From the NCBI RefSeq assembly GCF_025486315.1, contig NZ_JAOOPY010000013.1, positions 1 through 64,000 of the forward strand: a stretch of DNA of 64,000 bases, given 5' to 3'. This DNA is from Variovorax sp. N23 (GTDB taxonomy: Bacteria; Pseudomonadota; Gammaproteobacteria; Burkholderiales; Burkholderiaceae_C). Numbering within the stretch: the stretch's first letter is position 1; the number at the start of each line of letters is the position of its first letter. Both the position numbers and the translations under genes were made by a program. Below, piece by piece: positions 1-8,188 of this stretch. The notes under the pieces are model-generated. The model saw nothing but the letters and a program-made list of their open reading frames with translations. It had not been told where the DNA came from and searched no databases.

Positions 1-201
1 ATGGGCGAGATCGCCTCGGCCAGCCAGGAGCAGACCTCGGGCATCGAGCAGATCAACCAGGCCATCACGCAGATGGATCAGGTCACGCAGCAGAACGCGG
101 CGCTGGTGGAAGAGGCCGCGGCGGCCGCCGCTTCGCTGCAGGAGCAGGCCGGCCACCTGGTGCAGGCGGTCGGGGTGTTCCGCGTGGGCGAACCACGCTG
201 A
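1..201 (+). CDS. Methyl-accepting chemotaxis protein, C-terminal fragment
   Basis: Only the last 66 residues of a chemoreceptor are in the window; the gene enters from the left edge, so the ATG at base 1 is not its start. The segment has the typical end of the cytoplasmic signalling helix: [20 protein letters not shown], then [15 protein letters not shown], where the second half carries a Gln/Glu methylation-type pattern, and a short tail ending VFRVGEPR. The receptor would signal to CheA through CheW. Its ligand-binding half is outside the window, so the stimulus is unknown. It stops 270 bases before flgK and is transcribed in the same direction. Confidence 0.9.
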   Translation: MGEIASASQEQTSGIEQINQAITQMDQVTQQNAALVEEAAAAAASLQEQAGHLVQAVGVFRVGEPR

Positions 202-386
202 GAACGCGCGAATGAACCTGCTGCGCGCCTCGATCTCGCATCTGCGGTCCTCACCGCACGCCAGTGCGGCTCCGGTCCTCGACGCAAGCTCGGGGCGCTC
301 GCGACGGTTCCTTCACGCGTTCTGAGCCGGCGGCCAAACGGGGAAAAGAAGGATGAAAGCCTCGCTGTTTGGCCCATCGAACCCTC

Positions 387-413
387 TTCAGATTCGGGCG
401 GCGCTGCCGATAA
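387..413 (+). promoter_or_regulatory. Sigma-28 (FliA) promoter for flgKL
   Basis: The -10 element GCCGATAA (406-413) matches the sigma-28 consensus exactly. Eleven bases upstream lies TTCAGATT (387-394), 5 of 8 matches to TAAAGTTT. The predicted start is near 420, giving a leader of about 50 bases before flgK. Class 3 control of flgKL is usual in enteric-type hierarchies. The rest of 202-471 shows nothing else recognisable. Confidence 0.75.
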
Positions 414-471
414 ACAGTCAACGGCATCGCACGGTGCCCTTCACATCCCTACCAAACAGGTATCGAAACAT

Positions 472-2436
472 ATGGCCGGCAACATGTTCCTGACGGGCCT
501 CAGTGGCCTCAACGTAGCGCGCAGCTCGTTGGTCACCACCGCCCACAACACCGCCAACGTCTACACCGCGGGCTACAGCCGGCAGGTGGCGCAGATCTCC
601 ACCAGCGGCGCGATCGCCACGGGCTCCGGCTTCGTCGGCATGGGTGCGCTGGTGACCACGACCAGCCGCAGCTATGACAGCTATCTGACGGCGCAGCTCA
701 ACACCGCGCAATCGGTGGCGGCGGGCCTGACCAGCTACGGCACCCAGATCGACCGCATCGACTCGCTGCTGGCCGACAAGACCTCAGGCATCAGCCCCCT
801 CATGCAGAGCTTCTTCACGGCGACGCAGGGCGTGGCCAACACGCCGGCCGACCCGGCCGCGCGCCAGCAGCTCATCAGCTCGGCGCAGGCGCTCGCCACC
901 AAGTTCCGGTCGACCGACCAGTACCTCACCGACCTGAACGGTTCGGTCAACGACCAGATCAAGGGCAGCGTCGAACAGATCAATACCTACGCCACGCAGA
1001 TCGCCAGCCTGAACCAGCAGATCAGCCAGCTCACCGCCACCTCCGGCGGCCAGCTGCCCAACGACTTGCTCGACCAGCGCGACCAGCTGGTGAGCCAGCT
1101 CAGCCAGATCGCCGACATCAAGGTGCTCGAACAGGACAGCGGCAAGTACAACGTCTTCATCGCCACCGGCCAGTCGCTGGTGGTGGGCGACCGTGCAGCG
1201 ACGATGAAGGCGGTGCCCTCGGCCACCGACCCGACCCGCATGGCCGTGGCCCTGGTCGGCCTGGCCGGCAACGTGATGGAACTGAGCCCCAACGCCATCA
1301 CGGGCGGATCGCTCGGCGGCCTGATGTCCTTCCGCACCGAAACGCTGATCCCCACGCAGAACGCCATCGGTCGCCTGTCGATCGCCCTGGCCGACGCCTT
1401 CAACGACCAGCACAAGCTCGGCGTCGATCTCACGGGCGCGCTGGGCAAGGACTTCTTCTCGGTGGGTTCGCCGACCGTGCTCAGCAACGCCAGGAACACG
1501 GGGAACGCCGTCATCTCGGCCAGCGTGACCAACACCTCGGCGCTCACCACCAGCGACTATTCCGTCGAGTACAAGGACGTGGCCGGCACGCCCACCTATG
1601 TCGTGACGCGCGTCTCCGACAAGACGCCGGTCGGCAGCTTCACGACCTTCCCCGCCACCTTCGACGGTGTCACCGTGGCGCTGGACAGCGGCACGGCGAC
1701 GCTCGGCGACACCTTCCTGGTGCAGCCCACCCGCACCGGCGCGCGCGACATGACCGTGCAGGTGCTCGACCCGGCCAAGGTGGCCGCGGCTTCTCCCGTG
1801 GTCACCGGCAACACGGCCGCCAACCAGGGCTCGGGCCTGCTGGGCAAGGCCACCATCGATGCGGGGTACCTCGCCGCACCACTGGCTGCGAACGTCACCA
1901 TGAGCTACGACGCCGCCACCGGCACGCTGTCGGGCTTTCCGGCCACGTCGGCCGTGACCGTCACGCTGGCCGACGGCACATCGACCGTGTATGCGGCCGG
2001 GACGGCCGTGCCCTACACCGCCGGCGCGAGCATCGGCTTCGACGGCATTTCGGTGAAGCTGACCGGCGCCCCGGCCAATGGCGACACCTTCACCATCGGC
2101 AAGAACGTCGGCGGCGTATCGGACGGCAGCAATGCGCTGCTGCTGGCGGGCCTGCAGCGCGCGACCATCATCGGCGGCGGCACCAGCACCTTCAACGGTG
2201 CCTATGCACAGCTGGTGAGCACGGTGGGCAACCGTGCCATGGAAGTCGCCGTGGCCGAGAAGACGCAGACCAGCGTCGCGTCCCAGATCAAGACGAGCCA
2301 GCAGTCGGTGTCCGGCGTGAACCAGGACGAGGAAACCGCCAACCTGCTGATGTTCCAGCAGATGTACCAGGCCAATGCCAAAGTGATCCAGACCGCCTCG
2401 ACGATGTTCGACGCGATCCTGGGCATCAGCCACTGA
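472..2436 (+). CDS. flgK: Flagellar hook-associated protein 1 (HAP1)
   Basis: FlgK forms the first of two junction rings between hook and filament and is exported by the flagellar type III system. The 654-residue product has the axial-protein N terminus (FLTGLSGLNVARSSLVTTAH followed by an NTANVYTAGYSRQ segment) and the coiled C terminus with NLLMFQQMYQANAKVIQTAS. It is about 100 residues longer than enteric FlgK; the extra length lies in the Thr/Gly/Ala-rich centre (about residues 320-550), exposed on the outside of the structure. It is followed 28 bases later by flgL and should be transcribed from the sigma-28 promoter at 387-413. Confidence 0.97.
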   Translation: MAGNMFLTGLSGLNVARSSLVTTAHNTANVYTAGYSRQVAQISTSGAIATGSGFVGMGALVTTTSRSYDSYLTAQLNTAQSVAAGLTSYGTQIDRIDSLLADKTSGISPLMQSFFTATQGVANTPADPAARQQLISSAQALATKFRSTDQYLTDLNGSVNDQIKGSVEQINTYATQIASLNQQISQLTATSGGQLPNDLLDQRDQLVSQLSQIADIKVLEQDSGKYNVFIATGQSLVVGDRAATMKAVPSATDPTRMAVALVGLAGNVMELSPNAITGGSLGGLMSFRTETLIPTQNAIGRLSIALADAFNDQHKLGVDLTGALGKDFFSVGSPTVLSNARNTGNAVISASVTNTSALTTSDYSVEYKDVAGTPTYVVTRVSDKTPVGSFTTFPATFDGVTVALDSGTATLGDTFLVQPTRTGARDMTVQVLDPAKVAAASPVVTGNTAANQGSGLLGKATIDAGYLAAPLAANVTMSYDAATGTLSGFPATSAVTVTLADGTSTVYAAGTAVPYTAGASIGFDGISVKLTGAPANGDTFTIGKNVGGVSDGSNALLLAGLQRATIIGGGTSTFNGAYAQLVSTVGNRAMEVAVAEKTQTSVASQIKTSQQSVSGVNQDEETANLLMFQQMYQANAKVIQTASTMFDAILGISH

Positions 2437-2467
2437 GCCCCCGCTTCCTACGAATCCAGGAGTCATG

Positions 2468-3679
2468 ATGCGTATCAGCACCAGCACCTTTTACGAGCGC
2501 AACCTGTCTGCCTTGAACTCGCAGCAGCAGCAACTCTTCCGGACCCAGCAGATGCTGTCGGCCGGCACCAAGTTCCTGACCGCCGGCGACGATCCGGTGG
2601 CGGCGACCCGCGTCCTCGGCGTGACGCAGACCCTATCGGAGTCCAAGCAGTTCGCCACCAGCCGCGAACGCGCCATGCTCACCCTGTCGCACGAGGAAAC
2701 GGCGCTGGACAGCGCCACGACGATCCTGCAGGACATCAAGACGCTCACCGTGGCGGCTGGCAACGGCACGCTGTCGGACGCCGACCGTGCGACGCTGGCG
2801 ACCACGCTGCAGAGCAAGCTCGATCAACTCGTCGCGGTGGGAAACACCGACGACGGCAACGGCCAGTTCCTGTTCGCCGGCTACAAGAGCGGCAGCGCGC
2901 CGTTCGCGACCAGCGCCGGCGGCGGCATCCAGTACGTGGGTGACCAGGGCCAGCGCATGATCCAGGTCGACGTGGCACGCCAGATGTCGAGTTCGGACGA
3001 CGGCCGCTCGGTGTTCCAGTCGGTCCAGGGCGGCGCCGGCTACGTGACCTCGGGCGGCACGGCGAACACCGGCACCGGAATCTTCGGTGCGGTGAGCGTC
3101 GTGGATGCCACCGCGGCCAACTACGGGAAGGACTTCGTCGTCAGCTTCGCGGCCGGCGCCTACACCGTCACCACCAACGACACACCGCCCGTGGTGGCGG
3201 CCACCGGCGCCTTCGTGGCCGGCACGCCGATCGCTTTCGGCGGCGTGCAGCTGAGCGTCTCCGGCACGCCTGCCGACGGCGACACCTTCGCCGTCACGAC
3301 GGCCAAGAATGCCGGCACCGACGTGTTCGCCAGCATCGGTCAGCTGGTGACGGCGCTGCGTACGCCACTGCAAGGCGGCGGTGAACCGGCGCGCGCCAAG
3401 TTGCTCAATGCGCTGAGCACCGCCAACGTCAAGGTGACGAACGCGCACGACAACGTGCTGACGATCCGCTCCTCGGTCGGTTCGCGCATGAACGAAATCG
3501 ACGCACTCGACAGCGGCGGCGCCGCGCGCGACCTGACGGAGAAGAGCTACCTCTCGAGCATCGAGGATCTGGACCTGACCAGCGCCATCTCGGACTTCTA
3601 CCAGCGCGAAACCTCGCTCAAGGCGACGCAGCTGACCTTCGCGCGCCTGTCGAACATCGCGCTGTTCAACTACATCTGA
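2468..3679 (+). CDS. flgL: Flagellar hook-associated protein 3 (HAP3)
   Basis: FlgL is the second hook-filament junction protein. The start MRISTSTFYERNLSALNSQQ and the flagellin-like ends (GDDPVAATRVLGVTQ near residue 40, LKATQLTFARLSNIALFNYI at the C terminus) identify it. Two ATGs are adjacent at 2465 and 2468; the second is preferred because CAGGAG at 2457-2462 then has a normal five-base spacing. At 403 residues it is longer than enteric FlgL (about 317); the extra mass is a Gly/Thr-rich mid-domain around residues 185-280. It is co-transcribed with flgK and ends at a hairpin shared with the convergent EAL gene. Confidence 0.96.
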   Translation: MRISTSTFYERNLSALNSQQQQLFRTQQMLSAGTKFLTAGDDPVAATRVLGVTQTLSESKQFATSRERAMLTLSHEETALDSATTILQDIKTLTVAAGNGTLSDADRATLATTLQSKLDQLVAVGNTDDGNGQFLFAGYKSGSAPFATSAGGGIQYVGDQGQRMIQVDVARQMSSSDDGRSVFQSVQGGAGYVTSGGTANTGTGIFGAVSVVDATAANYGKDFVVSFAAGAYTVTTNDTPPVVAATGAFVAGTPIAFGGVQLSVSGTPADGDTFAVTTAKNAGTDVFASIGQLVTALRTPLQGGGEPARAKLLNALSTANVKVTNAHDNVLTIRSSVGSRMNEIDALDSGGAARDLTEKSYLSSIEDLDLTSAISDFYQRETSLKATQLTFARLSNIALFNYI

Positions 3680-3683
3680 CCGG

Positions 3684-3719
3684 CTGACCGGGCAAGGCGC
3701 AGGTGGCTTGCCCGATCAG
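3684..3719. terminator. Hairpin between convergent flgL and the GGDEF/EAL gene
   Basis: The arms CGGGCAAG (3689-3696) and CTTGCCCG (3707-3714) pair perfectly around a 10-base loop. The stem extends with CTGA/TCAG after one mismatch. It sits between two converging genes and includes the stop codon of the minus-strand gene. There is no T-tract on either strand, so the bidirectional terminator role is inferred from position and stem strength. Confidence 0.5.
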
Positions 3720-5467
3720 GGGGCGCCGCCCGACCGCCTGCCTTCGGCCAGCCAAGCCGTCATGGCCGCGCGCGACAGCGGCTGCGCGAACAGGTAGCCC
3801 TGCCCCTTGGCGCAATGGAGCCGCGCCAGCGCGCTCGCCTGTTCTTCCGTCTCGATGCCCTCGGCCACGGTCCGCATGTTCAGGCTGCGCGCCACGAGGA
3901 TCACGGCCTCGATCAGCACCCGGTGGTGCTCGCTGCTTTCGACCTGCATGACGAACGATCGGTCGATCTTGAGCACGTCGATGGGCAGAAGATGCAAGGT
4001 TGCCAGCGACGAATAGCCGGTGCCGAAGTCGTCCAGGGCGATGGTGACGCCCATTGCCTTCAGTTCGTGAAGACTGTGCTGAACGCGCTCGTCCTGCGCT
4101 GCCAGGCTTTCCGTGACTTCCATCTGCAGTGCCGCGGCGTTCATGCCGCTCGACTCCAGCGCCTGCCGGACCTGTTCGGTGTGGTCGGTTCCGAGCAACT
4201 GGGCGCGCGAGACGTTCACCGAGACGCTGCGGGGTGCGTGGCCGCCGAACTGGCGCTTCCATGCCACGCAGGCCCGACAGGCCTCGTTCAGGACGAATCG
4301 GCCGAGTTCCGCGATCAGGCCGGTTTCCTCCGCGATCCCGACGAACTCCAGCGGCGACACGTCCCCCAGCGACGGATGGTGCCAACGCACCAGGGCCTCC
4401 ATGCCCACGCACTGCCGGCTCGCCAGCGACACGATCGGCTGGTAGGCCACCGCGAGTTCGCCGCGGCCGATGGCGCCACGCAGGTCCGACTCGATGGTGG
4501 CGCGCCGGGCGGCGCGAAGCTTCATCGCGGGGTCGAACAGGCTGTAGCCCGCACCGCCCGCGCGTTTCGCTTCGCCCATGGCGAGGCTGGCGTCCAGCAT
4601 CAGGGCGTCGGCGCTGCCGGCATCGCGCTGCCCCAGGACCACGCCCACGCTCGCGCTCACGCGCTCGGGCTGTTGATCGATCGCGTAGGGCTCGCCCAGT
4701 GCGTCGACCACCTTCTTCGCCAGCTGCGCCGCCACGTCGCGGTGCGCCACCTGGCGCGCCACGACGAGGAATTCATCCGCCTCCAGGCGGGCGGCGAGCA
4801 GTCCATGGGCACCGAGCGCCTCGATCCGGCCGCCCGGCTGGACCAGCCGAGCCAGTCGGTCCGCCGCGAGCCGCAGCAGATGATCCCCCGCTGCCTGACC
4901 GCGCGTGGTGTTGATTCGGTAGAAGCGATCGAGGTCGATAAATGCAATCGCGAACAAACCGTCGGGCGAGGTCGCGGCGTGGGCCCGTGCCGCCTCGATG
5001 TGTTCGGCAGCGACCGCGCGGTTGGGCAGCGCGGTCAGCTCGTCGCTGCGCGACTGGTCGTGCAGGCGCTTCTGCAGGTGCTGCTCTTCCTCGTGTACCG
5101 CCTGCGTGATGTCGCTGATCGTGGCCATCCACGTCTGCGCGTCGAGCAGCACCAGCCGCAGGCCCAGGGTCGACAGCAGGGTGCCCGGCTGGGCGCGATC
5201 GCCGACCGGGATGGGCAGCGTCCTGTCGCCCACAGCGTTGCCAGGGCTGGTGTGCGCAGCGGCCTGGGCACGGAGCTCGGGCGCGAAAGGATCGAGCACA
5301 TCGAACAGATTGATCAGGGCGCCGGCCCGCGTCAGCGGCATGAGCAGCGACGCAGCCATCGGATTGATCATGGTGATCTCGCCGCCGAGCTCGGTCTGCA
5401 GCAGCCCGATGGGCACCTGGTAGAGGAACTGGATCAGCGCGTCGTAGTCGCCGCTGTCGGCGCTCAT
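3716..5467 (-). CDS. PAS-GGDEF(degenerate)-EAL c-di-GMP phosphodiesterase
   Basis: This 583-residue protein probably hydrolyses c-di-GMP. Residues 1-80 form a PAS-like domain (YDALIQFLYQVPIGLLQTEL, then MINPMAASLLMPLTRAG). The GGDEF domain is degenerate, with EADEF at 229-233 in place of GGDEF, so cyclase activity is unlikely. The EAL domain looks intact: EALVRW from residue 357, SVNVSRAQLL, MEVTESL, the DDFGTGYSSL loop, LKIDRSFV and AEGIETEEQ. The start codon overlaps the stop of the upstream cyclase as ATGA (5467-5464), indicating translational coupling. Its N-terminal domain is clearly related to that of the cyclase, so the two enzymes may read the same signal. It is the last gene of the PYP/c-di-GMP unit. 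Confidence 0.9.
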   Translation of the reverse strand: MSADSGDYDALIQFLYQVPIGLLQTELGGEITMINPMAASLLMPLTRAGALINLFDVLDPFAPELRAQAAAHTSPGNAVGDRTLPIPVGDRAQPGTLLSTLGLRLVLLDAQTWMATISDITQAVHEEEQHLQKRLHDQSRSDELTALPNRAVAAEHIEAARAHAATSPDGLFAIAFIDLDRFYRINTTRGQAAGDHLLRLAADRLARLVQPGGRIEALGAHGLLAARLEADEFLVVARQVAHRDVAAQLAKKVVDALGEPYAIDQQPERVSASVGVVLGQRDAGSADALMLDASLAMGEAKRAGGAGYSLFDPAMKLRAARRATIESDLRGAIGRGELAVAYQPIVSLASRQCVGMEALVRWHHPSLGDVSPLEFVGIAEETGLIAELGRFVLNEACRACVAWKRQFGGHAPRSVSVNVSRAQLLGTDHTEQVRQALESSGMNAAALQMEVTESLAAQDERVQHSLHELKAMGVTIALDDFGTGYSSLATLHLLPIDVLKIDRSFVMQVESSEHHRVLIEAVILVARSLNMRTVAEGIETEEQASALARLHCAKGQGYLFAQPLSRAAMTAWLAEGRRSGGAP

Positions 5468-6816
5468 GGCAGTACCCCGCCGACCGAGGCGCGGCCCTGT
5501 TGCTCGAGAGCGTCGTCCCAGACGGCCACCCGATCACGCCCCGCAGCCTTCGCGGCGTAGAGCGCGATGTCGGCCTTCCGCAGAAGCTCGTCGATGCCGC
5601 AAGCCCCATCGGTAGAGGTCGCGACGCCCGCGCTCACCGTGCAGAGCACCTGAACGCCATCGACGGTGACCGGGCTGGCCGCGATGTGCGAACGGAAGCG
5701 ATCGGCAGTGGCTTTGGCCTCGGCGAGGGAGTTGCCCGTCAGCAGCACCACGAACTCTTCGCCGCCGAAACGCGCGACGACGTCCGTCGGCGTGAACGTC
5801 ACCGAAAGCCCCGCTGCGAGATGCCGCAGGACCGCATCGCCCGCTGCATGGCCATGCGTGTCGTTCACGGCCTTGAAATGGTCCGCATCGAACAGGACGA
5901 TCGTGATCGGTTCTCCGGTGCGCGTGCGGCGCTGCGCGGCAGTCGATGCGGCGTCGAAAAACGCACGGCGGTTGGCCAGGCCGGTCAGGTGGTCCGACCA
6001 TACGGATCGTCGCAGCGCTTCGTCGGATTCGCGGCGGTCGCTGATGTCACGAATGACAAGGCTGTAGGTGCATTTCGTGCCCGAAACCGCAGTGACCGTT
6101 TCGACCGGCGCGATCAGGCAGCTTCCCCAATAGCGCTCACCGTTGCTTCGCCGAAGCCATCCTTCCTCGAGGTTCCAGCCTGTCTGATCGGCTTCTCGAA
6201 GGCGTTCGAGCGCGCGATGGCCCAGCATTCCGCCTTCTGGATAGAAGTTTGCATAGGACCGGCCGATGGTTGCTTCGGCCTCGAAACCCGTCAGATTGCG
6301 GATGCCGACGTTCCACCCCTGCACGATGCCCTGGTCGTCCAGCGACATCAGTGCATAGCTGACATCGAAGATGCCGGAAGAGATGCTGTGAATCCATGAC
6401 TGGCTGTGGCGCAGCTCCCGGTCGCGCTTGACCGATTGGGTCACGTCGTCGAGAACGGCCATCAAGCGGTCGGCGTCCAGCTTGAGCAAGGTCAGCGACA
6501 GGATCTGCGCATCGTGGCTCGACGTGCCGCCATGGGTCTGGATGTGCATGGCATCGCACACCTTGCCATGCAGGGGCGCAAAGATGCGCGCACGATGCGC
6601 CAGGTCGGGCGCGACCGGCTTCAGCACCTCGAAGAGGTTGGAGAGATCTCCCTGCTTCGAAAGCGGCATCAGCAGCTGCGCGCACAGTGGGTTGATCAGA
6701 ACGATATTGCCATCGCGCGAGAGCTGCGCGAGACCGACCGGCGCCATGTAGAGAAACTGCAGCAGCGCCTCGTGGTCCTGTTCCAAGGTCGACGGGGCGC
6801 TGTCGCCGGGAATCAC
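5464..6816 (-). CDS. PAS-PAS-GGDEF diguanylate cyclase
   Basis: This predicted diguanylate cyclase makes c-di-GMP from two GTP. The start is GTG at 6816-6814, which overlaps the TGA of the PYP-like gene as GTGA and has AGAGG just upstream; the reading frame continues open upstream but only as a shadow of that gene. The product is 450 residues. Residues 10-90 are a PAS-like domain with MAPVGLAQLSRDGNIVLINP, closely resembling the start of the downstream EAL protein. A second PAS domain (GIFDVSYALMSLDDQGIVQG; NLTGFEAEATIGRSYANFYP) spans about 140-260. The catalytic motif FGGEEF is intact at 351-355. The usual RxxD inhibitory site five residues upstream is absent (TPTD), so product inhibition may be missing. 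Confidence 0.92.
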   Translation of the reverse strand: MIPGDSAPSTLEQDHEALLQFLYMAPVGLAQLSRDGNIVLINPLCAQLLMPLSKQGDLSNLFEVLKPVAPDLAHRARIFAPLHGKVCDAMHIQTHGGTSSHDAQILSLTLLKLDADRLMAVLDDVTQSVKRDRELRHSQSWIHSISSGIFDVSYALMSLDDQGIVQGWNVGIRNLTGFEAEATIGRSYANFYPEGGMLGHRALERLREADQTGWNLEEGWLRRSNGERYWGSCLIAPVETVTAVSGTKCTYSLVIRDISDRRESDEALRRSVWSDHLTGLANRRAFFDAASTAAQRRTRTGEPITIVLFDADHFKAVNDTHGHAAGDAVLRHLAAGLSVTFTPTDVVARFGGEEFVVLLTGNSLAEAKATADRFRSHIAASPVTVDGVQVLCTVSAGVATSTDGACGIDELLRKADIALYAAKAAGRDRVAVWDDALEQQGRASVGGVLP

Positions 6817-7211
6817 CGGTGCCTCTGCACGAAGAGATGGCGCAGGGGGATCGCCGGCTCGGCCAGCAGGCGCAACTTGACCTTGAGCGGCCGCATGCGC
6901 AGGGTCAGGACATAGTCGATCGTCTCGTCGAGCGTGCCGCCGGCCTGTGCCGTGTCCTCGAAGCGCTGGGCCACCATGAAATTGTTCATGCATGGCGCGA
7001 CCACGGTGAAGAGGGAATAGCCCACCACGCGATCGAGCGAGAGACCGGCTAACTGCGATTCATGTGCGTTGTAGCGCTGGACGACACCCTCGGCATCGAA
7101 CCCGATGACGCCGAACTCGAGGGCGTCGAGGTCGACCGCAGAAGCGCGACCCAGGAATGCTGAAACGTCGGCGGGGGCCGCGTCGAACTCGATCAAGACG
7201 GGTTGCGTCAT
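6813..7211 (-). CDS. Photoactive-yellow-protein-like PAS protein
   Basis: The 132-residue product resembles photoactive yellow protein (PYP), a blue-light sensor binding p-coumaric acid as a thioester. Without gaps from residue 31, LEFGVIGFDAEGVVQRYN matches PYP residues 26-43. Tyr47, Glu51 and Cys74 (in VAPC) align with PYP Tyr42, Glu46 and the chromophore cysteine Cys69. PYP Thr50, Arg52 and Tyr98 are replaced (Ala, Leu, Leu). RMRPLKVKLRL matches the PYP strand QMTPTKVKVHM. Start ATG 7211 is preferred; a GTG at 7259 in frame would add 16 residues encoded partly by a T10 tract. It lies after fliR and overlaps the cyclase start as GTGA. Light sensing is inference: no tyrosine ammonia-lyase or coumarate ligase gene is in the window. 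Confidence 0.85.
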   Translation of the reverse strand: MTQPVLIEFDAAPADVSAFLGRASAVDLDALEFGVIGFDAEGVVQRYNAHESQLAGLSLDRVVGYSLFTVVAPCMNNFMVAQRFEDTAQAGGTLDETIDYVLTLRMRPLKVKLRLLAEPAIPLRHLFVQRHR

Positions 7212-7224
7212 CAGGGTGGCTTTC

Positions 7225-7255
7225 AAAAAAAAAAGGGAGCCGTCGCTCGGCAACG
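7225..7255 (-). promoter_or_regulatory. T10 tract after a weak hairpin in the pyp leader
   Basis: On the minus strand a short GC-rich hairpin (GCCG-AGCGA-CGGC) is followed by CTCCC-type sequence and ten consecutive T (complement of A10 at 7225-7234). This ends 13 bases before the preferred ATG of the PYP-like gene. It could be a weak intrinsic terminator separating fliR from the PYP unit, or a slippage-prone tract. No convincing promoter was identified in 7212-7383. Confidence 0.45.
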
Positions 7256-7383
7256 TCACGGCGGGTCCGGGGGCTTACCGATCGTGGTCGGGGAGAAAGC
7301 GCAAGTCTTATGTTGTCCAGGAGGCCATCGTGTAGGAAGAGGCGCCATCGCTTGCGACGCCGGGGAGGCAAGTTGGCGCGGGG

Positions 7384-8181
7384 TCATGTCCCGCGCAGGG
7401 CCTGCGTGAAGCGCAGCACCCCGGCCGCGCTTTCCGCGAAGCGCGGCTCGAGGAAGGCGCCGAGGTTCGGGATCAGCAGCAGCAGCATCGCGATGCCCGC
7501 CAGCAGCGTGAGCGGGAAGCCCACGGCGAAGATGCTGAACTGCGGCGATGCGCGATTCAGGATGCCCATGGCCAGGTTCAGGATGAGCAGCGCCGTCACC
7601 AGCGGCAGCGAGAGCATCAGGCCGCTGGCGAACACCTGGGAGCCGCCTTGCACCAGGAACATCCAGCCGCCGGTGGACCAGGGCGCGTCGGCGATCGGCA
7701 GCGTCTGAAAGCTCTCGGCCAGCACGCTCACCAGCAGCAGGTGCACGTCGAAGGCCAGGAAGAGCAGCATGGCGAGCAGGTTGAGCAGACGCCCGACGAC
7801 CATCGTGGTGCCGCCGGCCATCGGATCGAAGAAGGACGCGAAGGACAGGCCCATCTGCAGGCTGATGTACTCGCCCGCTGCCTGGACGGCGGCGAAGACG
7901 AGCTTCATCGTGAAGCCCATGGCCGCGCCGATGAGCACCTGCTGGACGATGATCCAGATCCCCCCGGGTGAGACGATCGGCACGCTGGGCACCGGCCCGA
8001 TCGCCGGGGCGAGCACCACCGCCAGGATGGCGGCGATGCCGACCTTCACCTGGCGCGGCACCGACTTCTCGCTGAACACCGGCGCGGTGCTCATCAGCGC
8101 GAGCATGCGCACGAAGGGGTAGAAGAAGGTGGTCAGCCAGACGGTCAGCTCCGCCGAGGTGACCGAGAAGACGGCCGGCAT
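7384..8181 (-). CDS. fliR: Flagellar export gate protein FliR
   Basis: FliR is an inner-membrane component of the type III export gate, assembling with FliP and FliQ into the helical core through which axial subunits leave the cytoplasm. The 265-residue protein has the expected length and hydrophobic profile. The N terminus has LTVWLTTFFYPFVRMLALMS, and SEKSVPRQVKVGIAAILAVV and MGLSFASFFDPMAGGTTMVV are conserved FliR segments. It starts seven bases after fliQ stops and is the last classical gene of the fliL-R operon; the PYP-like gene follows after about 170 bases. Confidence 0.97.
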   Translation of the reverse strand: MPAVFSVTSAELTVWLTTFFYPFVRMLALMSTAPVFSEKSVPRQVKVGIAAILAVVLAPAIGPVPSVPIVSPGGIWIIVQQVLIGAAMGFTMKLVFAAVQAAGEYISLQMGLSFASFFDPMAGGTTMVVGRLLNLLAMLLFLAFDVHLLLVSVLAESFQTLPIADAPWSTGGWMFLVQGGSQVFASGLMLSLPLVTALLILNLAMGILNRASPQFSIFAVGFPLTLLAGIAMLLLLIPNLGAFLEPRFAESAAGVLRFTQALRGT

Positions 8182-8188
8182 CGAAGGC

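Noticed and set aside
784-2487. Minus-strand open frame of 567 codons opposite flgK
   Set aside because: It is an antisense shadow; flgK on the other strand is unambiguous.
7260-7383. Possible promoter for the PYP-like gene
   Set aside because: Short -10-like TAAGAC was seen, but no -35 at acceptable spacing.
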